This document shows, one piece after another, positions 8,540 to 20,500 of a DNA stretch of 55,855 nucleotides. Below the pieces are notes generated by a model. The model saw only the letters and a list, made by a program, of their open reading frames with translations, was not told where the DNA came from and made no database searches. The stretch spans positions 1 to 55,855 of the forward strand of contig NZ_BLVP01000003.1 of the NCBI RefSeq assembly GCF_013340305.1, given 5' to 3'. The position numbers and the translations under genes were made by a program. Within the stretch, counting starts at the first letter, position 1. Every line of letters starts with the position of its first letter. The stretch is from Desulfovibrio psychrotolerans. Lineage in GTDB: Bacteria; Desulfobacterota; Desulfovibrionia; Desulfovibrionales; Desulfovibrionaceae.

Positions 8540-11500
8540 AGGCGCAATGCCCTGCGGGGCGGCTGTCTCCTGTTGCATCCCCGCCAGCACGCGGTCCATA
8601 AAATCACCCAGACTGTCGCTTTCCAGCAGATCCACCACGCTGGTACTTACACCAAGGGCCTGACTGATGCGGTTTACCACGCGCGTTCCGGCAATGGAGT
8701 CGCCGCCCAGATCAAAAAAGTCGTCCCCCCGGCCCAGCGGCGCGTCATAGCCAAGGCAATCCCGGAATATTTCCAGAATTTCGGCCTCCAGCGCATCAAC
8801 AGACCTCGTCGTCCGCTCCGTCGGCGCATTTCGTGCGGTTCGTGCAGAACCTTCCCCACCCGGCTCAGGCGTGGCAGCCACGCCCCCCCCGGCCTGAGAG
8901 CCCTGCGTGCCAACAGGATACGGCACACCCGATGCCTGCGGCAGAACAGCCTGCCCCTTCATCTCCGCCGTCCTGAAGCGGGAAGCATCTTCGTCAGACA
9001 TACCCACCACAACCACATCGCCACCGTGGCGGAGAGCCCTGTTCAGCACATCCAGCGCCTGCTCCGGCATCAGGGGCGTGCCACCATGGGCAGCTCCCAT
9101 GCGCGCCGCCATGCCCACGCCCGACCACGTGTTCCAGCACAGAGAAAGGGCAGGTAGTCCCTGCCGGCGGCGGTACCGGGCAAAGGCGTTCAGAAAGGCG
9201 TTAGCCGCCGTATAATCCGTCTGCCCCGGCGCACCAACCAGCGATGTTCGTGAAGAGGCCAGCACAAAGAATTTGAGATCGTCCGCAAGCGTGGCCTCAT
9301 GCAGATTCCACGTTCCGGCCACCTTGGGCGCAAGCACAGCCTCATACTGCCCGCGCCGCTTGGAAAGAAGATACCCCTCTCCGGCAACCCCGGCAGCGTG
9401 TATCACCCCCTGCACGGGTCCCACCTCCCACCGTATCCGTCCCAGCGTTTCCTCCACCTGCGCGGCATCGGTCACATCGCAGCAATAGGCGGCAAAGGGA
9501 ACATCCCCTATGCCTTCCCGTCTGCGGTGCAGCAATACCACCTGCACGCCTGCTTCTGCGGTCAGCTGCGCCGCAAGGGTCATGGCCATGCCGCCCGGTG
9601 CGCCTGTAATCACCACGCAGCCTTCCGGTGCCACAGCAGTTGCCACAACCGTTGTCGGAAGCACGGAAGAAGCATTTTCGGCAACAGGCTCAAGCACCTG
9701 CACACGCACACGCCCGCTTCCGTCAACGACATACGCCCCTTCGATAAGGCCCAGCGTCTCCATAAACGCCTGAACAGAGGCCTCATTCACCTCATCCAGC
9801 TCCGCATACGCACAGGATAAAAGCGGCTCTTCCTGCCGCAGTGCCAGCAGGGTGCCCAGAACAAGCGCGTGTCCGGGCCCGGTTTCGGAATGCACCAGCG
9901 CCCCGCTGCCCACCGCCGTAATATGCAGGGGCTTGCGCAGCCCCGCACGGCAGATTTCCTGCAACAACGCGCAGAACGCCCATGCCCCGTCCCCGGCGGC
10001 AGGCAGGTATACCACATGGGTCACGCCCTCGCGCAGTATCCCCGCCGCCAATTCCCGCGCAGCGTCCGTCGCCGTGTTTTCCGAATCACCGCCGGTGCGC
10101 GTCTGCTCCGTCCACACGGGCAGTGCCCTGCAGAGGCGGGCAACCGGGGCCAGCACCTCATGCAGCGCGCGGTGCGGACCGTCTTCCGCGCCGCCTAACA
10201 GCAGCAGGCCATCGGCCATGGCAGATGCGCCAGCCTGTCCCGATTCCCCGGCCACAGGCAGCATCTCCGGCAGAGCGGCTTCCGCCCACTGCACACCATA
10301 CAGTTCCGGCTCCGCACGCCCCGCCCCCAAGGATACGAAGACCATATCCGTCAGTTGCAGCAGCACGCGGCCCGCCATGTCCGCCACAGTGCAGTCCGCC
10401 GTGATGGTCCCCGGCTGCCTGTCCGTAATCCGCACCCATGCATACACTTTGGCAGGCAGGGGCCTCAACAGGTGTGCCGCGCCGCAGCGTGCGGGAACAA
10501 ATCCCGCTGTCCCGTGCAGGGCAAGGCTGGCGGCAAGGTCCACCATGGCCGGATGCCATTTAAAGGTATGCAGGTCGTGCCGGTATTCGTCCGGCAAGAC
10601 AAGCAGTGCCAGCAGGCTGTCCCCGTCCGCAGAAACCCGCAGCTCCCTGCGGCAGTCCCAGCGTGCGCTCACGCTTACAAGCCCCTGCCCTTTCTGTCCG
10701 GCGACATTTTGCTGCCCGGAATGGTCACCCGGACCGCCTCCGGGCTCCAAAAGGAGCATGGAACTGCGCAGGGATTCGATGTCCAATTCGCTTGCCCCGA
10801 TCGGCCCGCGTTCCCCGTTCGCCTGCCCCATCCCCGTACTCCGCACTTCGGCACGCACGGCCACGCTCCATGCCCCCTGCACCGCATGATGCAGTTCCAT
10901 GGCAACAGCATCCCCGTCCCCGTTCAGCAACAGGGTAGCCTCGCTTCCCTCCGTATACGTTACGGGCTTGTGCCAGCGCAGGTTCTCCACGCGCAGCGGC
11001 ATCCTGCCCACCGCCATACCTATCAGGTCCAGCACACCCATGCCCGCCAGCGTGGGCACACCCCGCAACCGGTGCTCGGCCACGGGCCAAAAATCATCCC
11101 GGCCTATGGCAACGGAACAGGCGGCTCCTTCAGGGGTGCGCACAGGTGCGGAAACAAACCGGGCGGCCAACTTCGGCCACAACGCCGTGCGGCTGAACAC
11201 CGTGGCAGGCAGGTGCGCCCTGTGCAGCGTAACCCCTTGGGGCCAGAACAACCTGCTCCCCCGTAAAAACTCGTCCGCAGCACTCTCAGCCTCCTCGCGG
11301 GTAGCAAAGGCGGCTCCGGCAATCCCCGGTCCCGGCACCCGTGTGCAGGTCACAATCCGCGCGTCCCGGTCAAACAACTCAGGCTGCTCAAGCTGCTCAC
11401 GGAGCGACTGCGCAGAATCCGCCACCAGCACCGTCCGCACATCCAGATGATCCCTTCCCGCCACCAGCGTCCCGGCAATGGCGTGCAGGGGCAGGTCCGG

Positions 11501-14500
11501 ATAACGGGACAAGGCGTCCCGCATCCGGCGGCAGTACTCCCGCAGCGCCGCCTCATCATTGGCGGAAAGCGGCACGCAGTACCAGCCCCCGTTGCCGGAA
11601 GCCATGTCCGGCATCACGGACGCGGGAACATGCTCCCGCAGCATCACGTGCGTGTTGATGCCGCTCAGCCCGAAGGAACTCACGCCGCACACCCACGGCC
11701 GTCCGTCAGGCGGAAGCGATTCCAGCGTCCGCGCAACGCGCACGGGGGCGGCGTCAAAATTAATATGCGGATTGGGCGTTTCAAAATGCGGCTGGGGCGG
11801 AACCTGCCCCTTCTTCAGGCTCAGCACCGCCTTGGCAAGCCCCACCGCCCCTGCGGCGGCGTCCAGATGCCCCACATTCCCCTTCACCGAACCTATAAGC
11901 GCTTTGCGCCGCAGGTTCGCTCTTTCACGGGCAAAAGCCTTGCCCAATCCTTCCACCTCAACGGGGTCACCCAGAACAGTCGCCGTGCCGTGGGCCTCAA
12001 AAAAGCTCACATCCGCCAGAGAAACCCCTGCGTTACGGGCCGCAAGGGCAATCACCTCACCCTGCGCAGCCGGATTGGGCGCGGCCATGCTGGATGCCCG
12101 ACCATCCTGATTGACGGCGCTTCCCGCAATGACGGCGTGAATGGCATCGTTGTCCGCAAGTGCCCGGTCAAGGAGCTTAAGCACAAACACGGCACCGCCC
12201 TCACCCGCTCCCACGCCGTCCGCCTTTGCGTCAAAGGTCATGGTGCGGCCCGAGGAAGCCTCAATGGTAAATGCCCTGTCTCCCTTTACGGGAAGGTCTA
12301 TGGTGTGCACCCCGCCCACAAGGGCCACGCTGTTTTCGCCCGCACGCAGGCTCTGGCAGGCGTCGTGCAGGGCCTTCAGAACAGACGAACAGGCCGTGTC
12401 CACCATAGAGGCGGAACCGCTCCAGTTCTTGAGATAGCTCAACCGCGCCACACTATTGGAAGGCACATTCAGCAGATATATCTGCTCCGCCTGCTCAGGA
12501 AACGCCCGTGTCACCGCGTCCTGAAACAACCGGAAGGGGCTTGCGCCCACAAAGACGCCCACATTCCTGTTCTCCAGCGCCGCCCCGCCGTATCCGGCGT
12601 CATCCAGCGCCTGCAAGGCCACTTCCAGAAAAACGCGCTGCTTGGGGTCCAGCAGGCTCGCATCATTGGGCGACAGCCCGAACCGCCTGTGGTCGAATGA
12701 GGAAATATCAGAAAGGTACGCGGCGTCCCGCAGCCGGGAAGGGTCGTACGCAAATCCCACCGTCTCAAGTATCTGCCGCACCTCGCGCTGCCGCACGGCA
12801 GGCAGCGGAACATTCTTGTCCGCACCGCGCACAAGGTCTTCCCAGAAACGCTCCGTCTCTTCATAATCGCCCAGCCGCACGGCCATGCCTATGATGGCCA
12901 CCGGGACATTGGCGGCAGCCTGCGGTGCCGCGTCCGCCGCCACGCTGCGTGCCTGCCCGATATACTGCGCCTGCGCCCGGATGGTGCTTTCCGCAAAAAG
13001 CCCGCCCAAGGTGAACACGCCCTTCCACCGCTCGTCCAGCAACGCATGCAGCCGCACAAGCAGCAGCGAATTGCCGCCCGCCTCAAAGAATCCCGCATCG
13101 GCATCGCGCACGTCCGCTTCCGGAATAACCTCACGCCATATCTGCCGGATTTCCTCTTCCAGCGGCGTCAGCCCGTCTGTTGCCGCCCTTGGCTCAGCAA
13201 CCAGCGGCCTGCCTTCCGCCCGCTTCCGGTCAGCCTTGCCCGATGCGCTGAGCGGAATGGAATCCGCCTCAAAGAACCGCGCGGGCCACATATACTCCGG
13301 TAAATATTCCGAAAGCCCGCTGCGAATTTCCTTCAGGGAGGGCAACCCGCCGCCGCGGGGCACCAGAAACGCCTCCAGCGCGTCCTGCCCGCCCATGCGG
13401 CATACCCGCACCACCGCCTGCGAAACACCGGAACAACGCCCCAGCGCGGCCTCCACCTCGCCCAGTTCAATCCTGTGACCGCGAATCTTGACCTGATCGT
13501 CGTTCCTGCCAAGATATTCAATAGTGCCGTCAGCACGCCAGCGGCCAAGGTCGCCCGTGCGGTACATGCGGCTGCCGGACCGGAACGGGTCTTCAGAAAA
13601 ACTGGCCGCCGTTATGTCCGGCCTGTTCACATAGCCCCGGGCAACCTGCACCCCGCTTATATACAACTCACCCGTAACCCCCACGGGCACCATGCGCCGC
13701 CGGTCGTCCAGCACATACACCCGGGTGTTGCTGATGGGCCTGCCTATGGGCACGCCATGTTCCGGAACGTGCGCACAGGGATACCACGTCACGTCAATGG
13801 CCGCCTCCGTAGGGCCGTACAGGTTGTGCAGTTCCGCCCGCAGCATCCTGTTAAACCGCCCCGCAAGCTCGGCAGAAAGCGCCTCGCCGCTGGTAAACAC
13901 ATAGCGCAGCGTTGCCAGCCTGGCCGCCTCATCCGGGCGCGTTTCCAGATAGTCCAGAAACACCCTGAGCATGGAGGGAACAAAATGCACCACGGTCACA
14001 CGGCGCTCAAAGATGGCCCGCACCAGCGCGGCAGGGTCCTTTTCCCCTTCCGGCTCAAGCAGCGCAAGGCTGGCCCCGCACCACGACCACCAGAACAGTT
14101 CCCATACGGAAACATCAAAGGATACGGTCGTCTTCTGCAACACCACATCGCCCTCTCCTATGGGAAAGCGCGACTGCATCCACAGCAGGCGGTTGCAAAG
14201 GCTGCGGTGCTCTATCTGCACGCCCTTGGGCCTTCCGGTGGACCCGGAAGTAAAGATGACATAGGCCACAGCCCCCGGCGAAACAGGCCCCGCGTCCAGG
14301 AACATATATTCCTGTGAACCATGTTGCCGGAAAGCATGCTCCTGCCCGGACAGGTTCCCCATATCCGGTGCAATCACATGCTGCCCGCACCGGGCAAAAC
14401 GCTCCGCATGGCGGACATCGCTTATAACCGTGCAAATTCCCAGATCGTCAAAGATGGATTGCAGCCGCGATTCCGGCAGGTCCGCGGCAAGGGGAACATA

Positions 14501-17500
14501 GGTCGCGCCTATGCGCATCACCGCAAAAATGGCAAGCATCATCTCCGGTGAACGGTCAAAACACACGCAGGCATAATCGCCGCGCGAAAGTCCTTCGGAC
14601 TCCAATTGCGCAGCAAGGGCGGAAACCCGTGCAGAAAACGCCTCGTAGGTGCACGAAACCCCGTCCGCGTCCACAATGGCAGCAGCCTTGCCGTTTGCAC
14701 GCACCTGTTCCGCAAAGCAGCTGTCCGCATCGCGCTCAATGTCAAAGGCTTCATCCGTGTGGTTGAACGACTCCACAAGCGCCCGTTCCGCCTCCGCAAA
14801 CACGTCCAGCGTAGCCAGCGGGGTGCCGTCTCTGCGCAGCACCCCGTCCAGCAGCGTGATAAACCTATCCCGCATGCGGTTCAGGGTATCTCTGCTGAAC
14901 AGGTCGGTGCAGTATTCCAAGTGGACTTCAAAACGGTCCGGTTCCGTCTCCCTGAAATAGAAGCTCAGGTCAAACTTGCTTCTGTCATGCCGCAATGACA
15001 AGGGCTGCATATGCAGCGGGGCGTGCCCGTAGTTGGTGAACGTCTGATCTTCCAGTGCCACAAAGACATCAAACAGCGGATTCCGCGCAGGGTTGCGCCC
15101 CGGTTCCAGCGCCTCCACCACCTTTCCGAAGGGGTACGACTGCGTGGCAAGCGCGTTCTGGAAGTTGCCCTGCACCTCCGCCACAAGGCTGTCGAAGTCC
15201 TTGTCCGCATCCAGCCTCGTGCGTATGACCAGCGTGTTCACGAACAGGCCGATCATGTTCTGCACCTGTTCCAGTTCCCTGTTGGCTGTCGGACAACCTA
15301 CCACCAGATCGGTCTGCCCGGTATGGCGATACAGAAAGGTCTTTACCGCCGCAACCAACACGGAAAACAGCGTCACGCCCAGATGGCGGGCACGGCTCCT
15401 CAGCTCACGGCTGCGCTCCTCTCCAAGTTCAAAAATCAGCGCTCCCCCCGCAAAGCTCTGCATGGGCGGCCTCGGGAAATCCACAGGCAGCCGCAACCGT
15501 TCCGGCAGAGGAAGAAGGGCGGCTTTTATGCTCTCAATTCCCGCCGCATCCTGCCCAATCTCCCACTCCACGTAACTGGGGTAATCCAGTTCCTGCGGCT
15601 GCCATGCCGGTGCGGCGTTCCGCAGCACGGCATCATACGCCTGATTCAGTTCACGGATGAAAATTTCCGCCGACCACCCGTCAATGATGATGTGATGGAA
15701 GCAAAAGAACAGCACGCCCCCGGATTCTCCCTCACGGAACAAAACCACTCGTGCAAGCACGCTGCTTTGCCCGAACGGCATCTCCATAATGCTGTCAGGC
15801 ACGCTGTCCGTATAAGGTTCATCACGCACCTCCAGCCTCAGACTGCCGGCAGCCACAAGCCGCTGCTCGGGCCTGTCCGCATCCACCCGCAGCCGCAGAG
15901 CGTCATGACGCTCCTCAAGCATGGTCAGCGCCTGCTGCAACGCCTCCACATCCACAGGAGCCTGCACCCGCGCCGCAAAGGGAACCAGATGCACGCGGCT
16001 GTCTCCGTGCAGCCTTTGCAGGAACCATATGCGGGTCTGGCTTGCGGACAGCGGATACACCTCCCTGCGCGGAGCACGTTCAATCCTCACCGCCTTGGCA
16101 GATGCCTTACGCATCCGTGCCGCCAGCCTGCGCACACTGGAATGGACCAGAATATCCTCTATGGCCACATCCAGTTCCAGCCGCTTGGAAATCTGCGCCA
16201 TCACACGCATGGCCAGCAGGCTGTGCCCGCCAAGCTGAAAGAAGTCCACGTCCGCAGAAGGTACCCTGCACCCGAGAACAGACTCATAAATTTCCAGAAG
16301 AACGGCCTCCAGTTCGTCCGTTCCCTCTGCGGGGGCGGCTTCTGCACCTGCCGCACAGGCAACCCGTACTCCTTCAGGCTGCCCTTGTGACAATCCGTCT
16401 GGCTGGCCGTCTGGCTGACCGTCTGGCTGACCCGTAACGGCTGCACCCGCTTCCGACGCACCCCCTTCCACGCCCCATGCCGCGATGCCAGAATCGGTAC
16501 CAACGCCTCCGGCCACGTCCTCCAACTGGCGGCACGTCATATCCCGCCCGGATTTGTGTTCCTCACCCCTGTCCGCGCTCCGGGCCATATCCTGTTCAGA
16601 CGCCACAGCCCGCAACAACGCATGCAGCTTGTCGCGCAGGCCGCACACATACCTGCGGTTCAGGGCCGAAGGGTTGTACAGGAAGCGGAAGAGAAGCTTC
16701 TCGCCCGGAATGACAGATATACCCAAGGGATAGGGTATCTTCTCAAACCCGCTCACACTCCCTATCTCCAGCCCGCCCCCACCGGAGACCGCTTCTACGG
16801 GGTAATTCTCAAAGACCATCAGGTGATCCAGCAGGTCCTTGCCCATTTCCGCAAGGGGCAGGTAGCCGTGACGCATCTGCTGCAACCCCTGCTCCTTCAC
16901 GCTGTCCAGCAGTTCGGAAAACGCACTCTGATCAGTCCACCGCGCACGCAGGGGCAGGGTCTGGATGAACAGCCCCACGGCCCTGTCCATGCCTTCCAAT
17001 TCCGCCGGACGGCCGGAGGTGACAACCCCGTAGACAACATCCCGGCATCCGCCGTTCTCACCGCTGAGAACAATGGCCCACAACGCCTGAACCAACACGG
17101 ACAGCGTAACGCTGCGGTCGCTGGCCGCCCCCTGCAACGCCTTGCTGTCTCCGCCGTCCATTTCCAGCGTCAGTGTTCCCGGCTCGGCTGGGGTTCCCGG
17201 CTCGGCAGGGTCTGCTCCTGCCGCCAGTTCCGGGGCAGCCCCCCGCCCCGCCAGCCCGGTCATGGGCCGGAAGTCCTGCAGCAGCACACGCCAGTAGGCT
17301 CTGGCCGCATTTTCATCAAACCCGGCGCGCCAGCGCGTATACCCGGCAAGGGGCACCGGCTGCGGCAGCGGCTTTGCCGGTCTTCCGGAAAACTGGTTGT
17401 ACAGGCTGAACAGTTCCCGCAGCAGAATGCCTATGCACCAGCCGTCCATAAGCAGGTGATGAAAGCACCAGCTCATCGCAAGGCTGCCGCCGGTAAGGCT

Positions 17501-20500
17501 GAAAAACTGCGCCCGGATCAGCGGCCCCCTGCCCAGATCAAACCCGCGCCCCCTCTGCCCCGCCAGCAGCGACTCCATCTCGGCACGGGCATCCGCCTCC
17601 GGTAGGTGCGAGAGGTCATGGTATTCCGTGCCCGTTCTGGCACGATGCAGGACAACGCGGTAGAACTCGCCGTCATATGGCGCGGGAAAAAGGGACCGCA
17701 GGCTCTCGTGCCGGACAACCACCGCGCCCCACGCCCGCATGAGCACAAAAACGTCCGCCTCTCCCCGGAAGTGGAACGTTATCTGCTGCGTATACACTCC
17801 CTTGTCCGCCGTCAGCGACTGAAACAGCAAGGGTTCGTGGCAGACATCCGGTGGAATGATGCTCTCTATATCCTCCGCCGCGCAGCCGCAAACTTCCGGA
17901 ATCCGCACCCGAACCGCATCCGGCAGCGGCTCCCTGTAGGCGGGAAGCGTCTTCAGGGCTTGGGTCCATCCGTCCAGCAGGCCGTTCACCCACTCCGGCG
18001 GCAGCTTCTGCCCGCTGAAATAGGCCCCAAGATGCAGCGTGCCGCTCTCGTCAAAAAAGGCGCACAGGTCCAGCGGGCTGTCCGGTTCAAAATCCGGGTG
18101 CAGCAGTTCCGGCACGGTGCCGGGAACAGCCGCCGCAGCCAGCACTTCGGCATCGCCTCCGCCGCCTGCCGTGAGCGTGCCCAGATAGTTGAATCCTATC
18201 TGTGAAGCATACCCGAACCGCTCCGGGTCTTCCTGCTTCAGATATCCGTATGCGTTGCAGCCAAGGGGGGTAAAATGTTCCTTCAGCCATGGCCGTACAG
18301 TGCCGCCCGCCTTCTCGCAGGTCGGTGCCGGTTGCAGCGGCATGGGGCACACGGCGGTAAACCAGCCCACGCTCCGGCTCATGTCCAGCCCGGGAAGCAG
18401 GGCATCCCGCCCGTGACTTTCCAGTGTGAGGAATACGGCCTCCCGCTGTCCCTGCGTATACAGTGCCACGGCAAGGGCACACACCAGATCCGCCTGCGCA
18501 GACTGCGTGTATTCCGGGCTGAATCCCGCCACCTGCCGCACTGCCAGTCCGCGTTCCGCGGCAACATCCCTTCCCGGACGCATCGCCGTCAGCGCGCAGA
18601 CAGGCGTAGAGCACACCGACTGCCAGAACTCCCGGTCTTTGGCAGCGGGAAAAACGCCCTGCTCCACTAGCCCGGCAACGGCAGCAGCCCGTGTCGCCAC
18701 GCCATACGCCTCTTCCGTCCGCCCCCTGTTCAGGCAATAATCGAGCAGGTCACCGCGCAGCACATCCAGCGAAAAGGTATCCAGCACCAGATGGTGCCCC
18801 ACGAGCACGAGGAACCGCTTCCCTTCCTGCTCCGCCAGCCCCGCGCCGAGCGTTCTGCCCGCCTCCGGGTCAATCCCGGCGATAATCTCCCGCGCCATGT
18901 CACGGCACAGTGCCGTTTCCGTCTCCTGCGCACCAAACGTTCCTCGCAGCGGCACAATCCTCTGCGGCTGCTCCAAAACCACAGCGCCCTCAGGCGTAAA
19001 CGCCAGCCGCAACGCCTCATACCGCTCCGGCAGGGTTTCCAGCCACGCCACGGCACCGTGCGCCACACGGTCGCTCACGACCATGGGCAACATCATGTAA
19101 AAACGGCTCCAGTGACCGGGGTGTTCCCGCATAAGGGCGTGCTGCACGGGCAGCAGCGGAACCGCGTCCCCTGCCTGCACCCGGTTGTACACAGCCGCCT
19201 CCCCGCCGGACAGGCTTTCATCCTCCCTGATCACAAGCGCGCCCAGTTCCGCAAAAGACGGCGTCCGCATAAAATCGGGAGCGGTCAGCGTGCGGATAGC
19301 ATTCCTGTGCAGAATGCCCGTTATCTGAATAGCCTTAATGGAGTCGCCTCCGTCCCGGAAAAAGTCGCTCCCCTCGCCCGGTTCGGTACGCAGGATATCT
19401 CTCCATGCATCCGCCAGCACCTGTGCGGAACTCTTGCGCTCCAATCCTCCGCAGACTTCCGCCACCGTCCGTTTCAGTTCCTCCAAAAACCGCATGCCGT
19501 CCGGAATAAGCCCTTCGTCATATTCCAGAAACAATCCCGCGTCCGTTCCTGTTTCCAACGTAAAACTGCCGGAAAGCTTGCTCGCCCTAAGCTGCGGTTC
19601 CAGCCTGCGGAGCATAACCCCCTGCGCTTCCACATGCCCAGTCTCCGAGTGGGTCGCCAGAAATTCCGGCACAATCTCCGTATGGCTATACCGGCTGTGG
19701 GCAAGGGCTTTTCGCAGTTGCAGCGCGGTGTCCTTGATAACGGCAACCGTCTCCGCCGCCCCGCTGCGCCGCACCCGCAGAGGCACCGTGTTCACAAAGA
19801 ATCCAGCGGTCCTGAATTCTTCCTGCGTTTCGCGCATAGCCACCGGAACGCCTATCAGCACCTCCTCCCTGCCGAACTGCTCGCAGAGAAAACGGGCAAG
19901 CTGCGTAGCAAAGCAGGAAATGACGGTCACCCCCGTCTGCTGCGCCATACGTTCCAGACCTGCCGCAAACTCTTGCGTCAGGGCCGTTTTCACCATGGCT
20001 CCCTTGCGTTTTGAGCCGGGATTCACGGCAGGCGGCGGAGGATTGAGCACCTCTTCCCAGTACGCCCTGTCCGCAGCAAAATCGGCAGACCGGAAATACT
20101 CCTCCTGCCTGCGGCAATACGCAGCCTGCACGGCAAGGTGGCCGTTCTCCACAGCCTCGCCGCGCAAATACCGCAGGGCGTTATTCATCAAAATATCCAG
20201 CGTCTCTCCATCACCTGCAATGTGATGCAGCACCACAAGCATCCGGTACGAACCATCCGGCAACTTGGCCGCTTCCAGCCGCACGGGCGGTTCCGTCCGC
20301 AGGTCAAAAGACGTGTGGATAATGCCGTCAAAATACGCGTCCGCCGTCTCCGGGCTGGAAAATTCGCCCATGCGAAGCGCTATGCCCCCGGCATGGCTCT
20401 TCCGGAAGCAGGGGGAATCTATGGCGCCGGCCACGGTGCAGAGCAGCAGTTCCTGCCCGTTCACCGCCTGCCGGAACAACTCCACAAACGTTCCGGCCTT

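Noticed and set aside
3554-9157. Several plus-strand open frames of 300-500 codons opposite the synthetase genes
   Set aside because: They are His-, Arg- and Pro-rich antisense shadows of conserved NRPS/PKS domains; no start signals or families.
10700-11400. Search for an acyltransferase domain between KS and KR
   Set aside because: No GHSxG or other AT motif; the sequence fits a KS-flanking segment and a DH fold.
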